Part shown: piece after piece, positions 40,774 to 51,153 of the stretch | How positions within the stretch are numbered: position 1 is the stretch's first letter | Layout: every line of letters begins with the position of its first letter | Assembly (NCBI GenBank): GCA_902593125.1 | Contig: CACJGU010000005.1 | Coordinates: 1 to 64,000 of the forward strand | From: an uncultured Alphaproteobacteria bacterium | GTDB taxonomy: Bacteria; Pseudomonadota; Alphaproteobacteria; HIMB59; GCA-002718135 | Direction of reading: 5' to 3' | Length of the DNA: 64,000 nt | Position numbers and translations under genes: made by a program | Notes under the pieces: model-generated | What the model was told of the DNA's origin: nothing | The model's input: the letters and a program-made list of their open reading frames with translations, nothing else | Databases searched by the model: none

Positions 40774-41418
40774 ATGAAAAGAACTGGTTTAATAGCAACT
40801 AAAATTGGAAATTCATCAATCTTTGGTACTGATGGATCAAGCACACAAGTCACTGTTCTTAAAGTTGATGATTGTATTGTATCTAACATTAAAACAATGG
40901 AAAAAGATGGATATAATGCGGTTCAGATAGCAAGCATAGAAACAAAAAAAAAAATCAAAAAGTTAAATAAACCTCAGCGAAAGATTTTTTCCTCCTTAAA
41001 AATTAGTCCAAAAAAAATTTTAAAAGAATTTAGAGTTGATGATAAAAATTTCTTAGATATTGGTGCATCATTAAATGTTTCTCATTTTAAAAAAGATCAG
41101 TATATCGATGTGACTGGTATATCGATAGGAAAGGGTTTTGCTGGTGTAATGAAAAGGCATAACTTTGGAGGATTAAGGGCATCACACGGTGTTTCCATTT
41201 CTCACAGATCACATGGTTCAACAGGCCAGAATCAAGATCCTGGCAGAGTATTCAAAGGCAAGAAAATGGCCGGTAGAATGGGTTCAAAAAAAGTAACTAA
41301 ACAAAACTTAAAAATTATGGAAATTGATGAGACGAATAACTTACTAATGGTTAAAGGCTCAGTACCTGGTAAAAAAAATTCGACTTTATTTTTAAATGAC
41401 TCAGTAAAGAAAAGCTAA
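40774..41418 (+). CDS. rplC: 50S ribosomal protein L3
   Basis: L3 reaches from the surface of the large subunit to the peptidyl transferase centre. The 214-residue protein contains the KGFAGVMKRHNFGG and HGSTGQNQDPGRVFKGKKMAGRMG motifs, the latter including the glutamine that is methylated in many bacteria. It is followed directly by rplD. Confidence 0.97.
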   Translation: MKRTGLIATKIGNSSIFGTDGSSTQVTVLKVDDCIVSNIKTMEKDGYNAVQIASIETKKKIKKLNKPQRKIFSSLKISPKKILKEFRVDDKNFLDIGASLNVSHFKKDQYIDVTGISIGKGFAGVMKRHNFGGLRASHGVSISHRSHGSTGQNQDPGRVFKGKKMAGRMGSKKVTKQNLKIMEIDETNNLLMVKGSVPGKKNSTLFLNDSVKKS

Positions 41419-42045
41419 ATGGAAAAGCCAGTAATAAATTTTAAGAACACTGAAGTAGGTAAAGTAAAATTAAGCGATGATGTATTTGGGCAGAAAACTT
41501 TCCCTGATATAATACATCAATATATTAGGTACCAAAATGCAAAGTCTAGACAGGGATCATCTAAAACAAAAACAAGATCCGAAGTTAGTGGAAGAAGTAA
41601 AAAACCTTTTTCTCAAAAAGGTACTGGTAATGCTAGGCAGGGAAGTAATAAACCGCCAAATTTTAGAGGAGGAGCTGTTTCAATGGGTCCGACTAACAAT
41701 AGAGATTACTCTTTTGATCTTAATAAAAAAGAAAAAAAATTAGCTATCAAATCAGCGTTGTCTGCAAAATTAACTGAAAATAAAATGATATTTGTTGATA
41801 CCTTTAAAATTGATAATTTTAAAACAAAGTCATTAAATTTAACGCTTAAAAAGTTCAATTATAAATCTGCCTTATTTATTTATTCTGAAAAAGGAATAGA
41901 TAAAAACTTTAAACTGGCATCATCCAATATACCTAAAGTTCAAATTTTACCTCAAAAAGGTATTAATGTTAAAGATTTAATTTCTTACGATACTATTTTT
42001 GTTGAGCAAGACTCAATAGAAGGAATTACAAAGAGGCTAACATGA
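41419..42045 (+). CDS. rplD: 50S ribosomal protein L4
   Basis: L4 lines the exit tunnel. The 208-residue protein has the extended loop with GTGNARQGSNKPPNFRGGA and the globular domain following. It starts directly after the rplC stop and overlaps rplW by four bases (ATGA). In enterobacteria L4 represses the S10 operon; no such leader is evident here. Confidence 0.95.
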   Translation: MEKPVINFKNTEVGKVKLSDDVFGQKTFPDIIHQYIRYQNAKSRQGSSKTKTRSEVSGRSKKPFSQKGTGNARQGSNKPPNFRGGAVSMGPTNNRDYSFDLNKKEKKLAIKSALSAKLTENKMIFVDTFKIDNFKTKSLNLTLKKFNYKSALFIYSEKGIDKNFKLASSNIPKVQILPQKGINVKDLISYDTIFVEQDSIEGITKRLT

Positions 42046-42359
42046 ATAATTATAATAAATTAATATCCTCTGAAAAAATATATAGTATTTTGAAAAAACC
42101 AATTACAACTGAAAAATCTACAAATCTACAACAATTCAATCAGTATACCTTTTTAGTTTCTAAAGAAAGTAACAGAAATGAAATTAAACAAGCAATAGAA
42201 AAAATATTTAAAGTGAAAGTTACCAAAATTAATACTTCAATTATAAGAGGTAAAGCCAAGTCTTTTAAGGGTAATTTTGGATTTAGAAATGATACAAAAA
42301 AAGCGATAGTTACTCTAAAGGAAGGTAACACAATTGATGCATCTGTGGAGATTAAATAA
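42042..42359 (+). CDS. rplW: 50S ribosomal protein L23
   Basis: L23 sits by the tunnel exit and is the docking site for trigger factor and SRP. The 105-residue protein shows [33 protein letters not shown] and the basic loop [13 protein letters not shown]. It overlaps rplD by four bases and rplB by one. Confidence 0.95.
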   Translation: MNNYNKLISSEKIYSILKKPITTEKSTNLQQFNQYTFLVSKESNRNEIKQAIEKIFKVKVTKINTSIIRGKAKSFKGNFGFRNDTKKAIVTLKEGNTIDASVEIK

Positions 42360-43180
42360 TGCTTAACAAGTTTAAACCTGTAACTCCAGGCATGAGGGGA
42401 ACAGTCTTAGTATCTAAGAAGCATCTCTCTAAAGATAATCCAGTTAAGTCATTAACCAAACCAATAAAATCTACTGGTGGAAGAAATAACCAAGGAAGGA
42501 TAACCTCTAGAAGAATGGGTGGTGGAGTTAAAAGAAAATACAGATTAATTGATTTTAAGAGAAACAAAACTGACATTTTAGCTCAAGTAGTTAGAAATGA
42601 ATACGATCCGAATAGATCTGCTTTTATTTCTTTATTAAAATATGAAGATGGTGTTCTAAGTTATATAATATCTCCAAAGAACATTAAAGAAGGAGATAAA
42701 CTAATCTCAAGTGAGAATGCAGAAATTAAAGAAGGAAATTGCTTACCTATTAAAAATATTCCAATAGGAACTAATATTCATAATATAGAATTAAAACCTG
42801 GTGCTGGAGCACAATTAGTACGATCTGCAGGATCTTCAGCACAAATTGTTTCTAAAGAACTACCTTATGTTCAGGTAAAATTAGTTTCTGGAGAAATTAG
42901 ACATATTAATAGAAATTCAAAAGCCACTATTGGCGAAGTATCAAATCCAGATCAAAAAAATATAAAGTTAGGAAAAGCAGGTAGAAAAAGATATCTTGGG
43001 TTTAGACCTAAAGTTAGAGGAGTTGTTATGAATCCAGTTGATCACCCTCATGGCGGAGGTGAAGGCAGAACATCTGGTGGTAGAAATCCAGTTACACCTT
43101 GGGGAGTGGCAACAAAAGGAAAGAAAACAAGAAATAATAAAAAAACAAATACTTTTATTATTAGGAGAAGGAAAAAATAA
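42359..43180 (+). CDS. rplB: 50S ribosomal protein L2
   Basis: The highly conserved L2, needed for peptidyl transferase function and subunit joining. [26 protein letters not shown] in the N-terminal half and [25 protein letters not shown] near the end, which includes the key histidine, are intact. Length is 273 residues. Its stop overlaps the rpsS start by one base. Confidence 0.98.
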   Translation: MLNKFKPVTPGMRGTVLVSKKHLSKDNPVKSLTKPIKSTGGRNNQGRITSRRMGGGVKRKYRLIDFKRNKTDILAQVVRNEYDPNRSAFISLLKYEDGVLSYIISPKNIKEGDKLISSENAEIKEGNCLPIKNIPIGTNIHNIELKPGAGAQLVRSAGSSAQIVSKELPYVQVKLVSGEIRHINRNSKATIGEVSNPDQKNIKLGKAGRKRYLGFRPKVRGVVMNPVDHPHGGGEGRTSGGRNPVTPWGVATKGKKTRNNKKTNTFIIRRRKK

Positions 43181-43461
43181 TGACTCGCGCTGTTTGGAAA
43201 GGCCCATTTGTTGATGGATACTTGATTAAAAAAGCTCAAAAAGTATCTGACTCTGGAAGAAAAGAAGTAATCAAGACTTGGTCAAGAAGATCAACAATCA
43301 TTCCACAGTTTGTAGGATTAACATTTGGAGTATATAATGGTCAAAAATTTGTTCCCGTAACTGTTAGTGAACAAATGGTAGGTCATAAATTAGGAGAATT
43401 TTCTCCAACTAGATCATTTAAAGGCCACACTGCTGCAGATAAGAAAGCGGAACAAAAATGA
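43180..43461 (+). CDS. rpsS: 30S ribosomal protein S19
   Basis: S19 binds the 30S head with S13, 93 residues. [15 protein letters not shown] and [21 protein letters not shown], then [15 protein letters not shown], are diagnostic. It overlaps the L22 gene by four bases (ATGA). Confidence 0.97.
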   Translation: MTRAVWKGPFVDGYLIKKAQKVSDSGRKEVIKTWSRRSTIIPQFVGLTFGVYNGQKFVPVTVSEQMVGHKLGEFSPTRSFKGHTAADKKAEQK

Positions 43462-43823
43462 CAGATAAACTAATTGCAACAGCTAGAGATAACATGTTAA
43501 GAATAAGTCCACTTAAGTTATCATTAATTGCCAATAGTATTGTTAACAAAAAAGTCAGCAATGCAGTTAATCAACTTAAATTTTCTAACAAAAGAATAGC
43601 TTCAAGTGTTTTAAAAGTTCTAAATTCAGCAGTTGCTAATGCTGAAAACAATAATCAATTAGACATTGATAAACTTTTTATAAAACAAGCATTTGTTGGT
43701 AAAAGTTTAAGGATGAAAAGATGGAGACCAAGAGCAAAAGGAAGAGCTGCATCGATAATTAAACCTTTCAGTAAACTTACAATAGTGGTTGAAGAAAGAG
43801 TCAACTCTAAGGAAGATAAATAA
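43458..43823 (+). CDS. rplV: 50S ribosomal protein L22
   Basis: L22 forms part of the exit-tunnel constriction. The 121-residue protein has [18 protein letters not shown] and the beta-hairpin segment [18 protein letters not shown]. It overlaps rpsS by four bases and rpsC by one. Confidence 0.95.
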   Translation: MTDKLIATARDNMLRISPLKLSLIANSIVNKKVSNAVNQLKFSNKRIASSVLKVLNSAVANAENNNQLDIDKLFIKQAFVGKSLRMKRWRPRAKGRAASIIKPFSKLTIVVEERVNSKEDK

Positions 43824-44500
43824 TGGGACAGAAAGTAAATCCGCATGGTATTAGATTAGGTATTAATAAAACCTGGTCTTCAAGATGGTTTTCTAAATCA
43901 GAATATACTGAACTTCTCCACCAAGATCTAAAAATTAAAAACTATGTTGAAAAAAAATTAAAAAATGCAAGTATTTCTAAGATCAATGTTGAGAGAGCAG
44001 CAAAAAAATTACGAATTTCTATTTTTAGTTCTCGACCGGGAATAATTATTGGTAAAAAAGGAGCTGATATTGAAACTTTAAAGAATGACTTGTCTAAATT
44101 GTCTAATTTAGAAGTCTTCCTTGATATTAAAGAAGTTAGAAAACCCGAAGTTGAGGCCAAGTTAGTTGCAGAAAATATTGCTAATCAATTAGAGAAAAGA
44201 GTTTCTTTTAGAAGAGCGATGAAAAAAGCAGTCCAGTCTGCTATTAGGCTTGGTGCAAAAGGAGTAAAAGTAGTTTGTAGCGGAAGACTGGGGGGAGCAG
44301 AAATTGCTAGAACAGAAAAATATCATGAGGGCAGTGTTCCATTGCACACTTTAAGAGGAGATATTGACTATGCCACTGCTGAAGCTGAAACAACTTATGG
44401 AATTTGCGGTATAAAAGTTTGGATTAATAAAGGCGAAATTTTATCTAAAGATCCATATGCAAGTGAAAAAAAACAGATTGATCAAGGAAGTATCAGATAA
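43823..44500 (+). CDS. rpsC: 30S ribosomal protein S3
   Basis: S3 takes part in mRNA entry and helicase activity, 225 residues. It begins [18 protein letters not shown], has a KH domain with [14 protein letters not shown], and the C-terminal [25 protein letters not shown] segment. It overlaps rplV and rplP by one base each. Confidence 0.98.
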   Translation: MGQKVNPHGIRLGINKTWSSRWFSKSEYTELLHQDLKIKNYVEKKLKNASISKINVERAAKKLRISIFSSRPGIIIGKKGADIETLKNDLSKLSNLEVFLDIKEVRKPEVEAKLVAENIANQLEKRVSFRRAMKKAVQSAIRLGAKGVKVVCSGRLGGAEIARTEKYHEGSVPLHTLRGDIDYATAEAETTYGICGIKVWINKGEILSKDPYASEKKQIDQGSIR

Positions 44501-44916
44501 TGAACATGTTATCTCCAAAGAAGTTTAAGCATAGAAAGCAGTTTAAAGGTAGAATACATGGTAATTCCAAAGGTAACTATGCATTAAATTATGGAAGCTT
44601 CGGACTTAAAGCTCTAGAGCCTGAAAGGGTAACTTCCCGTCAAATTGAAGCAGCTAGGAAAGCAATAACCAGATATTTAAAGAGAGCAGGTAGAATGTGG
44701 ATTAGAATTTTTCCTGATGTTCCAGTTTCAAAAAAACCTGCTGAAGTAAGAATGGGTAAAGGAAAAGGTTCTGTTGAATATTGGGCTTGTAGAGTTAAAC
44801 CGGGAAGGATTATGTTTGAAGTTGATGGCGTAGGAGTTGAAGATGCAAGGAAGGCAATGACATTAGCAGCAGCTAAATTACCAATTAAATGTAAATTCGT
44901 TGAAAGAAATATATGA
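44500..44916 (+). CDS. rplP: 50S ribosomal protein L16
   Basis: L16 helps to position tRNA in the large subunit. The 138-residue protein has [16 protein letters not shown], the [18 protein letters not shown] segment and [18 protein letters not shown]. It overlaps rpmC by four bases (ATGA). Confidence 0.97.
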   Translation: MNMLSPKKFKHRKQFKGRIHGNSKGNYALNYGSFGLKALEPERVTSRQIEAARKAITRYLKRAGRMWIRIFPDVPVSKKPAEVRMGKGKGSVEYWACRVKPGRIMFEVDGVGVEDARKAMTLAAAKLPIKCKFVERNI

Positions 44917-45110
44917 TTAAAAAAAATACCACTACTGATTTGAAAAAAGTTAAGCAAGAAATTTTAGATTTAAAAAAGAATCTTTTGAATTTAAACTTTC
45001 AAAAATCTACAGGCCAACTTGAAAAAACTGCTGATATTAAAAAAACCAAGAGAAATATCGCAAAACTAAAACATTCTATTTCTAAATCTATTGGAGTCGA
45101 TAATGCCTAA
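44913..45110 (+). CDS. rpmC: 50S ribosomal protein L29
   Basis: A 65-residue two-helix protein near the tunnel exit. [28 protein letters not shown] followed by [11 protein letters not shown] (read in pieces) is the L29 pattern. It overlaps rplP by four bases and rpsQ by eight. Confidence 0.94.
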   Translation: MIKKNTTTDLKKVKQEILDLKKNLLNLNFQKSTGQLEKTADIKKTKRNIAKLKHSISKSIGVDNA

Positions 45111-45348
45111 GCGTATTTTGTCAGGAACTGTTGTATCTTCAAAAATTGATAAAACTATTGTGGTTAGTGTTACAAGAAGAGTTAAGCATAAACTATATAA
45201 AAAAATCATAAGTAGATCTAAAAAATATCATGCTCATGATGAAAAAAATGAATTTAAAGTTGGAGACATTGTTTCAATTGAAGAATCTAAACCAATTTCA
45301 AAACTCAAATCATGGAAAGTTTTGTACGAAAAGGTTGATAAAATATGA
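45103..45348 (+). CDS. rpsQ: 30S ribosomal protein S17
   Basis: An early-binding OB-fold 30S protein. I start at the ATG at 45103 ([21 protein letters not shown]), giving 81 residues, rather than at the TTG four codons upstream, because this matches the usual S17 N-terminus. [21 protein letters not shown] and [21 protein letters not shown] identify it. It overlaps rpmC by eight bases and rplN by four. Confidence 0.95.
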   Translation: MPKRILSGTVVSSKIDKTIVVSVTRRVKHKLYKKIISRSKKYHAHDEKNEFKVGDIVSIEESKPISKLKSWKVLYEKVDKI

Positions 45349-45713
45349 TACAAATGCAATCAAATTTATTTGTTGCCGATAATTCTGGTGCAAGAAAAAT
45401 ACAATGTATTAAGGTGTTAGGTGGTTCAAAAAGAAGATCTGCTTCTATTGGGGATATAATCGTTGTATCTATTAAAGATGCGATACCAAGAGCTAAGGTA
45501 AAAAAAGGCGATGTTTACAAAGCAGTAATAGTAAGAACTTCAAAAGACTTCCAAAGACGCGATGGAACATCAATTAGATTTGATAAAAATGCCGCTGTAT
45601 TACTCGATAAACAAGAAGAACCCATAGCAACAAGAATATTTGGCCCAGTAACAAGAGAATTAAGAAGCAAAAAATTTATGAAAATAATTAGTTTAGCTCC
45701 AGAGGTTCTATAA
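45345..45713 (+). CDS. rplN: 50S ribosomal protein L14
   Basis: L14 forms an intersubunit bridge. The 122-residue protein has [18 protein letters not shown] and the [21 protein letters not shown] segment, then the conserved [23 protein letters not shown] end. It overlaps rpsQ by four bases and rplX by one. Confidence 0.98.
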   Translation: MIQMQSNLFVADNSGARKIQCIKVLGGSKRRSASIGDIIVVSIKDAIPRAKVKKGDVYKAVIVRTSKDFQRRDGTSIRFDKNAAVLLDKQEEPIATRIFGPVTRELRSKKFMKIISLAPEVL

Positions 45714-46027
45714 TGGCAAAAAAATTTAAATTAAAAAAAGGAGATGAGGTTATTGTACTTACTGGCAAAGATAAAGGAAAAACAGGTAAAATTATTAAGA
45801 TGATACCAGCTAAAGAAAAAGCTATTGTATCTGATATTAATAAGTACAAAAAAAATCAAAAACCAAACAATAATGAGCCAGGAGGAATTGTTGAAAAAGA
45901 TATGCCTATCCATATTTCTAACCTGGCATTTTATGATGCAAACGCAAAAAAAGGTGTGAGAATTGGTTTTAGATTTGATAAAAAAAAGAAGGTAAGAATA
46001 AATAAATCTTCCGGTAAGGATATATAA
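45713..46027 (+). CDS. rplX: 50S ribosomal protein L24
   Basis: An assembly-initiating large-subunit protein with a KOW motif: [20 protein letters not shown] near the N-terminus. Length is 104 residues. It sits between rplN (one-base overlap) and rplE (one-base gap). Confidence 0.96.
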   Translation: MAKKFKLKKGDEVIVLTGKDKGKTGKIIKMIPAKEKAIVSDINKYKKNQKPNNNEPGGIVEKDMPIHISNLAFYDANAKKGVRIGFRFDKKKKVRINKSSGKDI

Positions 46028-46028
46028 A

Positions 46029-46583
46029 ATGACTAGACTATACGATCAATATAATACGAATATAATTAATGATCTCAAGTCAAAACTTGAACTTAAAAAT
46101 ATATTTCAAGTTCCAAAAATAAAAAAAATTGTACTTAATATGGGTATTGGTGAAGGTAAGGACGACTCTAAGCTGGTTGATAAAGCAGTTGAAGATTTAA
46201 CATTAATTACAGGTCAAAAGGCAGTTAAAACCAAAGCAAAAAAAGCAATATCGGGTTTTAAAATTAGAGCAGGCATGCCTTTAGGTGCTTCAGTTACTTT
46301 ACGTAATAAAATTATGTATGAATTCTTGGATAGACTTATAAATATAGCTATACCTAGAATACGAGATTTTAGGGGATTAAATCCTAATAGCTTTGATGGC
46401 AATGGTAATTATTCTTTGGGAATTAAAGAGCACATAATATTTCCAGAAATAAACTTTGATAAAGTTGATAAGGTTAGAGGTTTAGATATTACAATATGTA
46501 CATCTACAAATAAAAATTCAGAGGCATTAGAATTATTAAAGAGTTTTAATATGCCTTTTAAAAACAAAAATAATCAGGAGTAA
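46029..46583 (+). CDS. rplE: 50S ribosomal protein L5
   Basis: L5 binds 5S rRNA and contacts the P-site tRNA and S13. The 184-residue protein has [38 protein letters not shown] and the conserved [24 protein letters not shown] in consecutive pieces. Standard spc operon position. Confidence 0.98.
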   Translation: MTRLYDQYNTNIINDLKSKLELKNIFQVPKIKKIVLNMGIGEGKDDSKLVDKAVEDLTLITGQKAVKTKAKKAISGFKIRAGMPLGASVTLRNKIMYEFLDRLINIAIPRIRDFRGLNPNSFDGNGNYSLGIKEHIIFPEINFDKVDKVRGLDITICTSTNKNSEALELLKSFNMPFKNKNNQE

Positions 46584-46584
46584 C

Positions 46585-46890
46585 ATGGCAAAACTAAGTT
46601 CAATTCAAAAAAATATTAATAGATCTAGATTAATTAAAAAGCTTAGTAATAAAAGAAAAGATCTAAAAAATAAATTAAAGGATAAAAAGCTCTCGATTGA
46701 AGAAAGAATTATATTACAGAATAAACTTAATGAACTACCCAAAAATAGCTCTTCAATCAGATATAGAAATAGATGTGAGCTAACTGGTAGATCTAGAGGT
46801 GTTTATAGAAAATTTGGACTATCAAGAATTAAAATAAGGGAGCTTTCAATGTCTGGAGACCTACCAGGTGTTGTAAAGTCAAGTTGGTAA
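46585..46890 (+). CDS. rpsN: 30S ribosomal protein S14 (long form)
   Basis: The 101-residue zinc-independent form of S14. The C-terminal part [25 protein letters not shown] is conserved, and the four-cysteine zinc site of the short form is absent. It lies one base after rplE and ten before rpsH. Confidence 0.97.
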   Translation: MAKLSSIQKNINRSRLIKKLSNKRKDLKNKLKDKKLSIEERIILQNKLNELPKNSSSIRYRNRCELTGRSRGVYRKFGLSRIKIRELSMSGDLPGVVKSSW

Positions 46891-46900
46891 GGAGATAATT

Positions 46901-47299
46901 ATGGCTTTTAATGATGCACTATCAGATATGTTGGCAAGGATTAAAAATGCACATAGAGCAAATAAATCTTATACATCATGTTTCAAGTCTAAATTGAATA
47001 TTAGTGTTCTCTCTGTTCTTAAAGATGAAGGATATATTAGAGATTTTGAAGATTATGAAGAGAGAAAAGGGATAAATTTTATTAAAATACAATTGAAATA
47101 TTATAATGGTAACCCTGTGATAAAAAAAATTAAAAGAATTTCAAAGCCAGGAATAAGGGTCTATTCAAAGATTTCTGAATTAGAAAAACCATATGGTGGT
47201 TTAGGGATATCAATATTATCGACACCCAAAGGGGTAATGTCTGACCAACAGGCAAGGCAAAAAAATGTTGGTGGTGAAATTTTATGTGAGGTATTTTGA
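46901..47299 (+). CDS. rpsH: 30S ribosomal protein S8
   Basis: S8 binds the central domain of 16S rRNA and represses the spc operon in enterobacteria. The 132-residue protein has DMLARIKNAHRANKSY, KRISKPGIRVYSK and the conserved GLGISILSTPKGVMSDQQAR. A GGAGATAATT ribosome-binding region precedes it. Its stop overlaps the rplF start by one base. Confidence 0.98.
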   Translation: MAFNDALSDMLARIKNAHRANKSYTSCFKSKLNISVLSVLKDEGYIRDFEDYEERKGINFIKIQLKYYNGNPVIKKIKRISKPGIRVYSKISELEKPYGGLGISILSTPKGVMSDQQARQKNVGGEILCEVF

Positions 47300-47832
47300 T
47301 GTCAAGAATTGCCAAAAATACTATTAAAATTTCCAAAGAAACATCGTGTACCTTTGAAAAGGGTGTATTTCTTGCAAAAGGAAAGTTAGGTGAAATGAGT
47401 GTAAGTGTTAACTCAAATTTTGAAATCAAGATTAATGATGAAGATATTCAGGTCATTCCAAAAGATAATAAACTAAAAAAAGATCCTAATTGGGGTACAA
47501 CTAGAGCAATAATTGCTAACACCGTAAAGGGAGTATCAGAGGGTTTTTCTAAGACGCTCGAATTAAATGGAACAGGATATAGGGCAAGTATTTCTGGAGA
47601 AACACTTAAGTTACAATTAGGTTATAGTCACGATATAAATTATATTGTTCCAAAAGAAGTAAAGGTAGTTTGTCCAAAGCAAAATATTATTCAACTAAGT
47701 AGTTTTAACAAAGAAAAACTTGGAGAAGCCGCTGCTAAAATTAGATCATTTAGAAAACCTGAACCATTCAAAGGCAAGGGCATTAAATATGAAAATGAAT
47801 TCATATTTAGAAAAGAGGGTAAGAAAAAGTAA
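47299..47832 (+). CDS. rplF: 50S ribosomal protein L6
   Basis: L6 lies near the factor-binding site. I start at the ATG at 47299, which overlaps the rpsH stop by one base; a TTG one codon earlier is less likely. The 177-residue product has the two-repeat fold with NTVKGVSEGFSKTLELNGTGYRA and the C-terminal RSFRKPEPFKGKGIKYENE. Confidence 0.97.
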   Translation: MSRIAKNTIKISKETSCTFEKGVFLAKGKLGEMSVSVNSNFEIKINDEDIQVIPKDNKLKKDPNWGTTRAIIANTVKGVSEGFSKTLELNGTGYRASISGETLKLQLGYSHDINYIVPKEVKVVCPKQNIIQLSSFNKEKLGEAAAKIRSFRKPEPFKGKGIKYENEFIFRKEGKKK

Positions 47833-47837
47833 TTTAT

Positions 47838-48170
47838 ATGATGAGAAGAGATCAAAAAATTAGATTCAAAATTAAAAAAATTTCAAAAAGAAATAGATTA
47901 ACCGTATTTAAATCAAATTTCCATATATATGCTCAATTAATTGATGACTCAAAAGGCAAAACCTTAGCTAGTAGTTCTTCATCAGAAAAAGAAATAAAAA
48001 GTAAAAAACTGAATAAAAAAGAAGTAGCAGAACTAGTTGGAAAAGAAATTGCTAAAAAAATAATTTCTAAAGGTATAAAAAATGTAGCATTTGATAGAGG
48101 CAGATATAAATATCATGGATTAATAAAAATTCTTGCTGATGCAGCGAGATCTGAAGGTCTTAATTTTTGA
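47838..48170 (+). CDS. rplR: 50S ribosomal protein L18
   Basis: L18 binds 5S rRNA with L5. The 110-residue protein has [29 protein letters not shown] and the end [26 protein letters not shown], read in pieces. Two adjacent ATG codons (47838 and 47841) could serve; the difference is one residue. Confidence 0.96.
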   Translation: MMRRDQKIRFKIKKISKRNRLTVFKSNFHIYAQLIDDSKGKTLASSSSSEKEIKSKKLNKKEVAELVGKEIAKKIISKGIKNVAFDRGRYKYHGLIKILADAARSEGLNF

Positions 48171-48178
48171 GGTGAATA

Positions 48179-48691
48179 ATGTTTGAAAATGAAAAAACAG
48201 AGTTTAGTGAGCATTTAGTAACAATCAATAGAGTTGCTAAAGTTGTTAAAGGTGGAAGAAGATTTGGATTTGCTGCTATCATGATTGTTGGAGACACTAA
48301 GGGTCGAGTTGGTATAGGTACTGGGAAAGCCAAAGAGGTTCCAGAAGCAGTAAGAAAAGCAACAGAAAATGCAAAAAATAAAATGGTAAGAGTACATTTA
48401 AAAGATAATAGAACAATTCATCACGACATAGTTGGAAGATTTGGGGCTGGTAAAGTTATACTAAGGTCAGCCGCTCCCGGTACTGGCATAATTGCTGGAG
48501 GACCAATGAGAGCATTATTTGAGTCTTTGGGTATTAAAGATGTTGTTGCAAAATCAACAGGAACGTCGAATCCTCATAATATGTTAAAAGCAACATTTAA
48601 TGCTTTTAAAATGTCTGAGTCTCCTAAGTCAGTTGCATCAAAAAGGTCAATAAAGTTTAACAAAAAAAACAAAAATATGGAAGAAAACTAA
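48179..48691 (+). CDS. rpsE: 30S ribosomal protein S5
   Basis: S5 contributes to decoding fidelity and mRNA unwinding, 170 residues. The N-terminal double-stranded RNA-binding part has [21 protein letters not shown], and the second domain has [28 protein letters not shown] precedes the ATG. The next gene is rplO after three bases; the usual rpmD (L30) is missing here. Confidence 0.98.
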   Translation: MFENEKTEFSEHLVTINRVAKVVKGGRRFGFAAIMIVGDTKGRVGIGTGKAKEVPEAVRKATENAKNKMVRVHLKDNRTIHHDIVGRFGAGKVILRSAAPGTGIIAGGPMRALFESLGIKDVVAKSTGTSNPHNMLKATFNAFKMSESPKSVASKRSIKFNKKNKNMEEN

Positions 48692-48694
48692 ATC

Positions 48695-49153
48695 ATGAAG
48701 ATAAATCAACTTAAAAAAAATCTAACATCCAAAAAATCTAGAAAAAGAGTTGGAAGAGGATCGGGTTCAGGTTTGGGTAAGACCTCAGGTAGAGGTGTTA
48801 AGGGTCAAAAATCAAGATCTGGTGTTTCCATTAATGGTTTTGAAGGAGGTCAAATGCCTCTATATAGAAGATTGCCCAAAAGAGGTTTCAAAAATCCATT
48901 TAAAATTAAAGTTCAACAAATTAATTTTAATACTCTCACAAATTTAATTAATAAGTATAAGATAGATTCAAGTAATATTAGAGAATCTGATTTATTTGAA
49001 AAAAAAATATTCAATAAATCAAGAGGAAAGTTAAAACTATTAAACAAAGGCAAAGTTGATATACCTCTCATTATAGAAATTTCCTATGCTTCTAAAAGTG
49101 CAATAGCAGCTTTAGAGAAGTTAGGAGGAAAAATTAACTTAATAAATAAATAA
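48695..49153 (+). CDS. rplO: 50S ribosomal protein L15
   Basis: A late-assembling large-subunit protein of 152 residues. [24 protein letters not shown] and [18 protein letters not shown] (in pieces) are the L15 signature. It lies between rpsE and secY, in the normal order apart from the absent rpmD. Confidence 0.97.
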   Translation: MKINQLKKNLTSKKSRKRVGRGSGSGLGKTSGRGVKGQKSRSGVSINGFEGGQMPLYRRLPKRGFKNPFKIKVQQINFNTLTNLINKYKIDSSNIRESDLFEKKIFNKSRGKLKLLNKGKVDIPLIIEISYASKSAIAALEKLGGKINLINK

Positions 49154-49154
49154 T

Positions 49155-50495
49155 ATGGCAACAGCTGCAGATAGATTTGCTAATAACTTAAATTTTGGAG
49201 CTTTGGGAAAAGCAACTGAGCTAAGACAACGACTTTTTTTTACACTAGGCGCCTTAATTGTTTTTAGATTAGGTACTTTTTTACCTATACCTGGAATTAA
49301 TCCTATTGCGCTTCAGCAATTCTTTGAACAGCAATCCTCTGGTATATTAGGAATTTTTGATACTTTCTCAGGAGGTGCTTTAGGAAGAATGGGAATATTT
49401 GCTTTAGGTGTAATGCCATATATTTCTTCATCAATAATTATGACTTTAATGCAATCCGCAATTCCGTATTTAAAGACATTAAAAGAGCAAGGCACGAAAG
49501 GAAGAAGGCAGCTATTACAATATTCAAGATATATGACTGTAATTATAGCAGCCCTTCAGGGTTATGGTGTATCAATAGGGCTTGAGTCAATGCAAACTGC
49601 ATATGGAAATATTGTATTTGAACCCGGTATTTTCTTTAGGATGACTACGGTTATAACCTTAGTGGGAGGAACAATCTTCTTAATGTGGTTAGGAGAACAA
49701 ATATCTTCTAGAGGTGTTGGAAATGGTATTTCACTTATTATAACAGCTGGTATTATTGCTAATCTTCCTAGTGCATTTGTTAGCACTTTACAATTAGGCA
49801 GAACAGGAGAATTAAGTATAGCATTTATTCTAGCTATTCTTATTTTAATTCTAGCATTAATTATCTTTATTGTTTTTGTAGAGAAAGGTCAAAGAAGACT
49901 TCCTGTTCAGTACCCAAAAAGACAAGTTGGAAATAAAATATATGGTGGTCAAAGTTCACATTTACCTTTAAAAATTAATACAGCTGGAGTTATTCCTGTT
50001 ATCTTTGCATCATCAATTCTATTACTGCCAAATACAATGTCTGGTTTTGGTGCTGGAGGTTCTAGCGATATTTTTATTTTAATATCTAGCTATCTAGGTA
50101 GAGGTCAGCCTCTCTATCTTTTGTTTTATGCGGCAATGATAATATTTTTTGGTTTTTTCTATACTGGGATAGTATTTAATCCAGACGAACAAGCAGAAAA
50201 TCTTCGAAAATACGGCGGCTTTATTCCAGGTATTAGACCAGGGGAAAATACTGCAAATTATATAGAATTTGTCTTAACAAGATTAACAACTATTGGAACT
50301 ATTTATCTTACATTTGTTGCTCTTCTTCCAGAATTTTTGCTATCAAGAACTTCTATACCATTTTATCTCGGGGGGACAGCTTTATTGATTGTTGTAGTAG
50401 TCATGATCGATTTTATAACTCAAGTTCAATCTCATCTATTTCAACATCAATATGAAAATCTTTTAAAAAAGACTAAACTAAAAGGTAGAAGATAG
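49155..50495 (+). CDS. secY: Preprotein translocase channel subunit SecY
   Basis: The protein-conducting channel, 446 residues with ten membrane helices. FRLGTFLPIPGINP in the first helix, GIFALGVMPYISSSIIM and the C-terminal cytoplasmic loop region with FGFFYTGIVFNPDEQAENL are characteristic. It closes the spc cluster and is followed two bases later by adk. Confidence 0.98.
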   Translation: MATAADRFANNLNFGALGKATELRQRLFFTLGALIVFRLGTFLPIPGINPIALQQFFEQQSSGILGIFDTFSGGALGRMGIFALGVMPYISSSIIMTLMQSAIPYLKTLKEQGTKGRRQLLQYSRYMTVIIAALQGYGVSIGLESMQTAYGNIVFEPGIFFRMTTVITLVGGTIFLMWLGEQISSRGVGNGISLIITAGIIANLPSAFVSTLQLGRTGELSIAFILAILILILALIIFIVFVEKGQRRLPVQYPKRQVGNKIYGGQSSHLPLKINTAGVIPVIFASSILLLPNTMSGFGAGGSSDIFILISSYLGRGQPLYLLFYAAMIIFFGFFYTGIVFNPDEQAENLRKYGGFIPGIRPGENTANYIEFVLTRLTTIGTIYLTFVALLPEFLLSRTSIPFYLGGTALLIVVVVMIDFITQVQSHLFQHQYENLLKKTKLKGRR

Positions 50496-50497
50496 AT

Positions 50498-51061
50498 TTG
50501 AGAAATATAATTTTTTTTGGTCCTCCTGGAGCAGGAAAAGGTACTCAAGCTAAAACTATATCAACTTATTTAAAACTTCCTCATCTATCAACAGGAGAAA
50601 TATTACGATCTAAAATTACACAAAAAGATCAAATTGCATTACAATTAAAAGAAATAATTGATAGTGGTAAATTAGTATCTGATGAAATATTAAATCAAAT
50701 AGTAGCTGAAAAAATTTCCACTGATTGTGAAGATGGTTTTATTTTAGATGGCTATCCTAGAACTTTATACCAAGCTAATTTTTTAAATAATTTACTTGAA
50801 AATAAGAATTATAAACTCAACCATATCTTTAACATAGATTTAAGTTTTGATATTTTAAAAAAAAGAATTTTAAAAAGATCAACTGAAGAAAATCGTGAAG
50901 ATGATAATGCAAGTGTTATTGAAACAAGATTCAATGAGTATAATAAAACCACCAAACCAGTTTCAGATTTCTATAAAAAAGATTTCAATGAAATTTACTA
51001 TGATATTGATGGAAATGACCAAATTGAAAAAATAACCAATAAAATCAAGCAAATTCTTTGA
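50498..51061 (+). CDS. adk: Adenylate kinase
   Basis: Balances ATP, ADP and AMP. The P-loop is FFGPPGAGKGTQAK, with LSTGEILRSKI and DGYPRTLYQANFL further on. The 187-residue length shows the short LID form without a zinc site. The start is a TTG at 50498, two bases after secY; any later ATG would remove the P-loop. A gap of about 90 bases follows before rpsM. Confidence 0.96.
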   Translation: MRNIIFFGPPGAGKGTQAKTISTYLKLPHLSTGEILRSKITQKDQIALQLKEIIDSGKLVSDEILNQIVAEKISTDCEDGFILDGYPRTLYQANFLNNLLENKNYKLNHIFNIDLSFDILKKRILKRSTEENREDDNASVIETRFNEYNKTTKPVSDFYKKDFNEIYYDIDGNDQIEKITNKIKQIL

Positions 51062-51099
51062 AATTTACTGAAATGCACCAATTTTCGACACATCTTTAC

Positions 51100-51129
51100 T
51101 TGACTAAGTCATCTTTAATCGTGTATGCA
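51100..51129 (+). promoter_or_regulatory. Possible promoter for rpsM-rpsK-rpoA-rplQ
   Basis: TTGACT at 51100-51105 and TATGCA at 51124-51129 with an 18-base spacer lie in the adk-rpsM gap, 25 bases before the rpsM start. It is the only gap of note within the ribosomal protein cluster downstream of rpsL, which favours a promoter here. The -10 match is weak. Confidence 0.38.
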
Positions 51130-51153
51130 CCTCCATTCATTTTGGACTGATTA

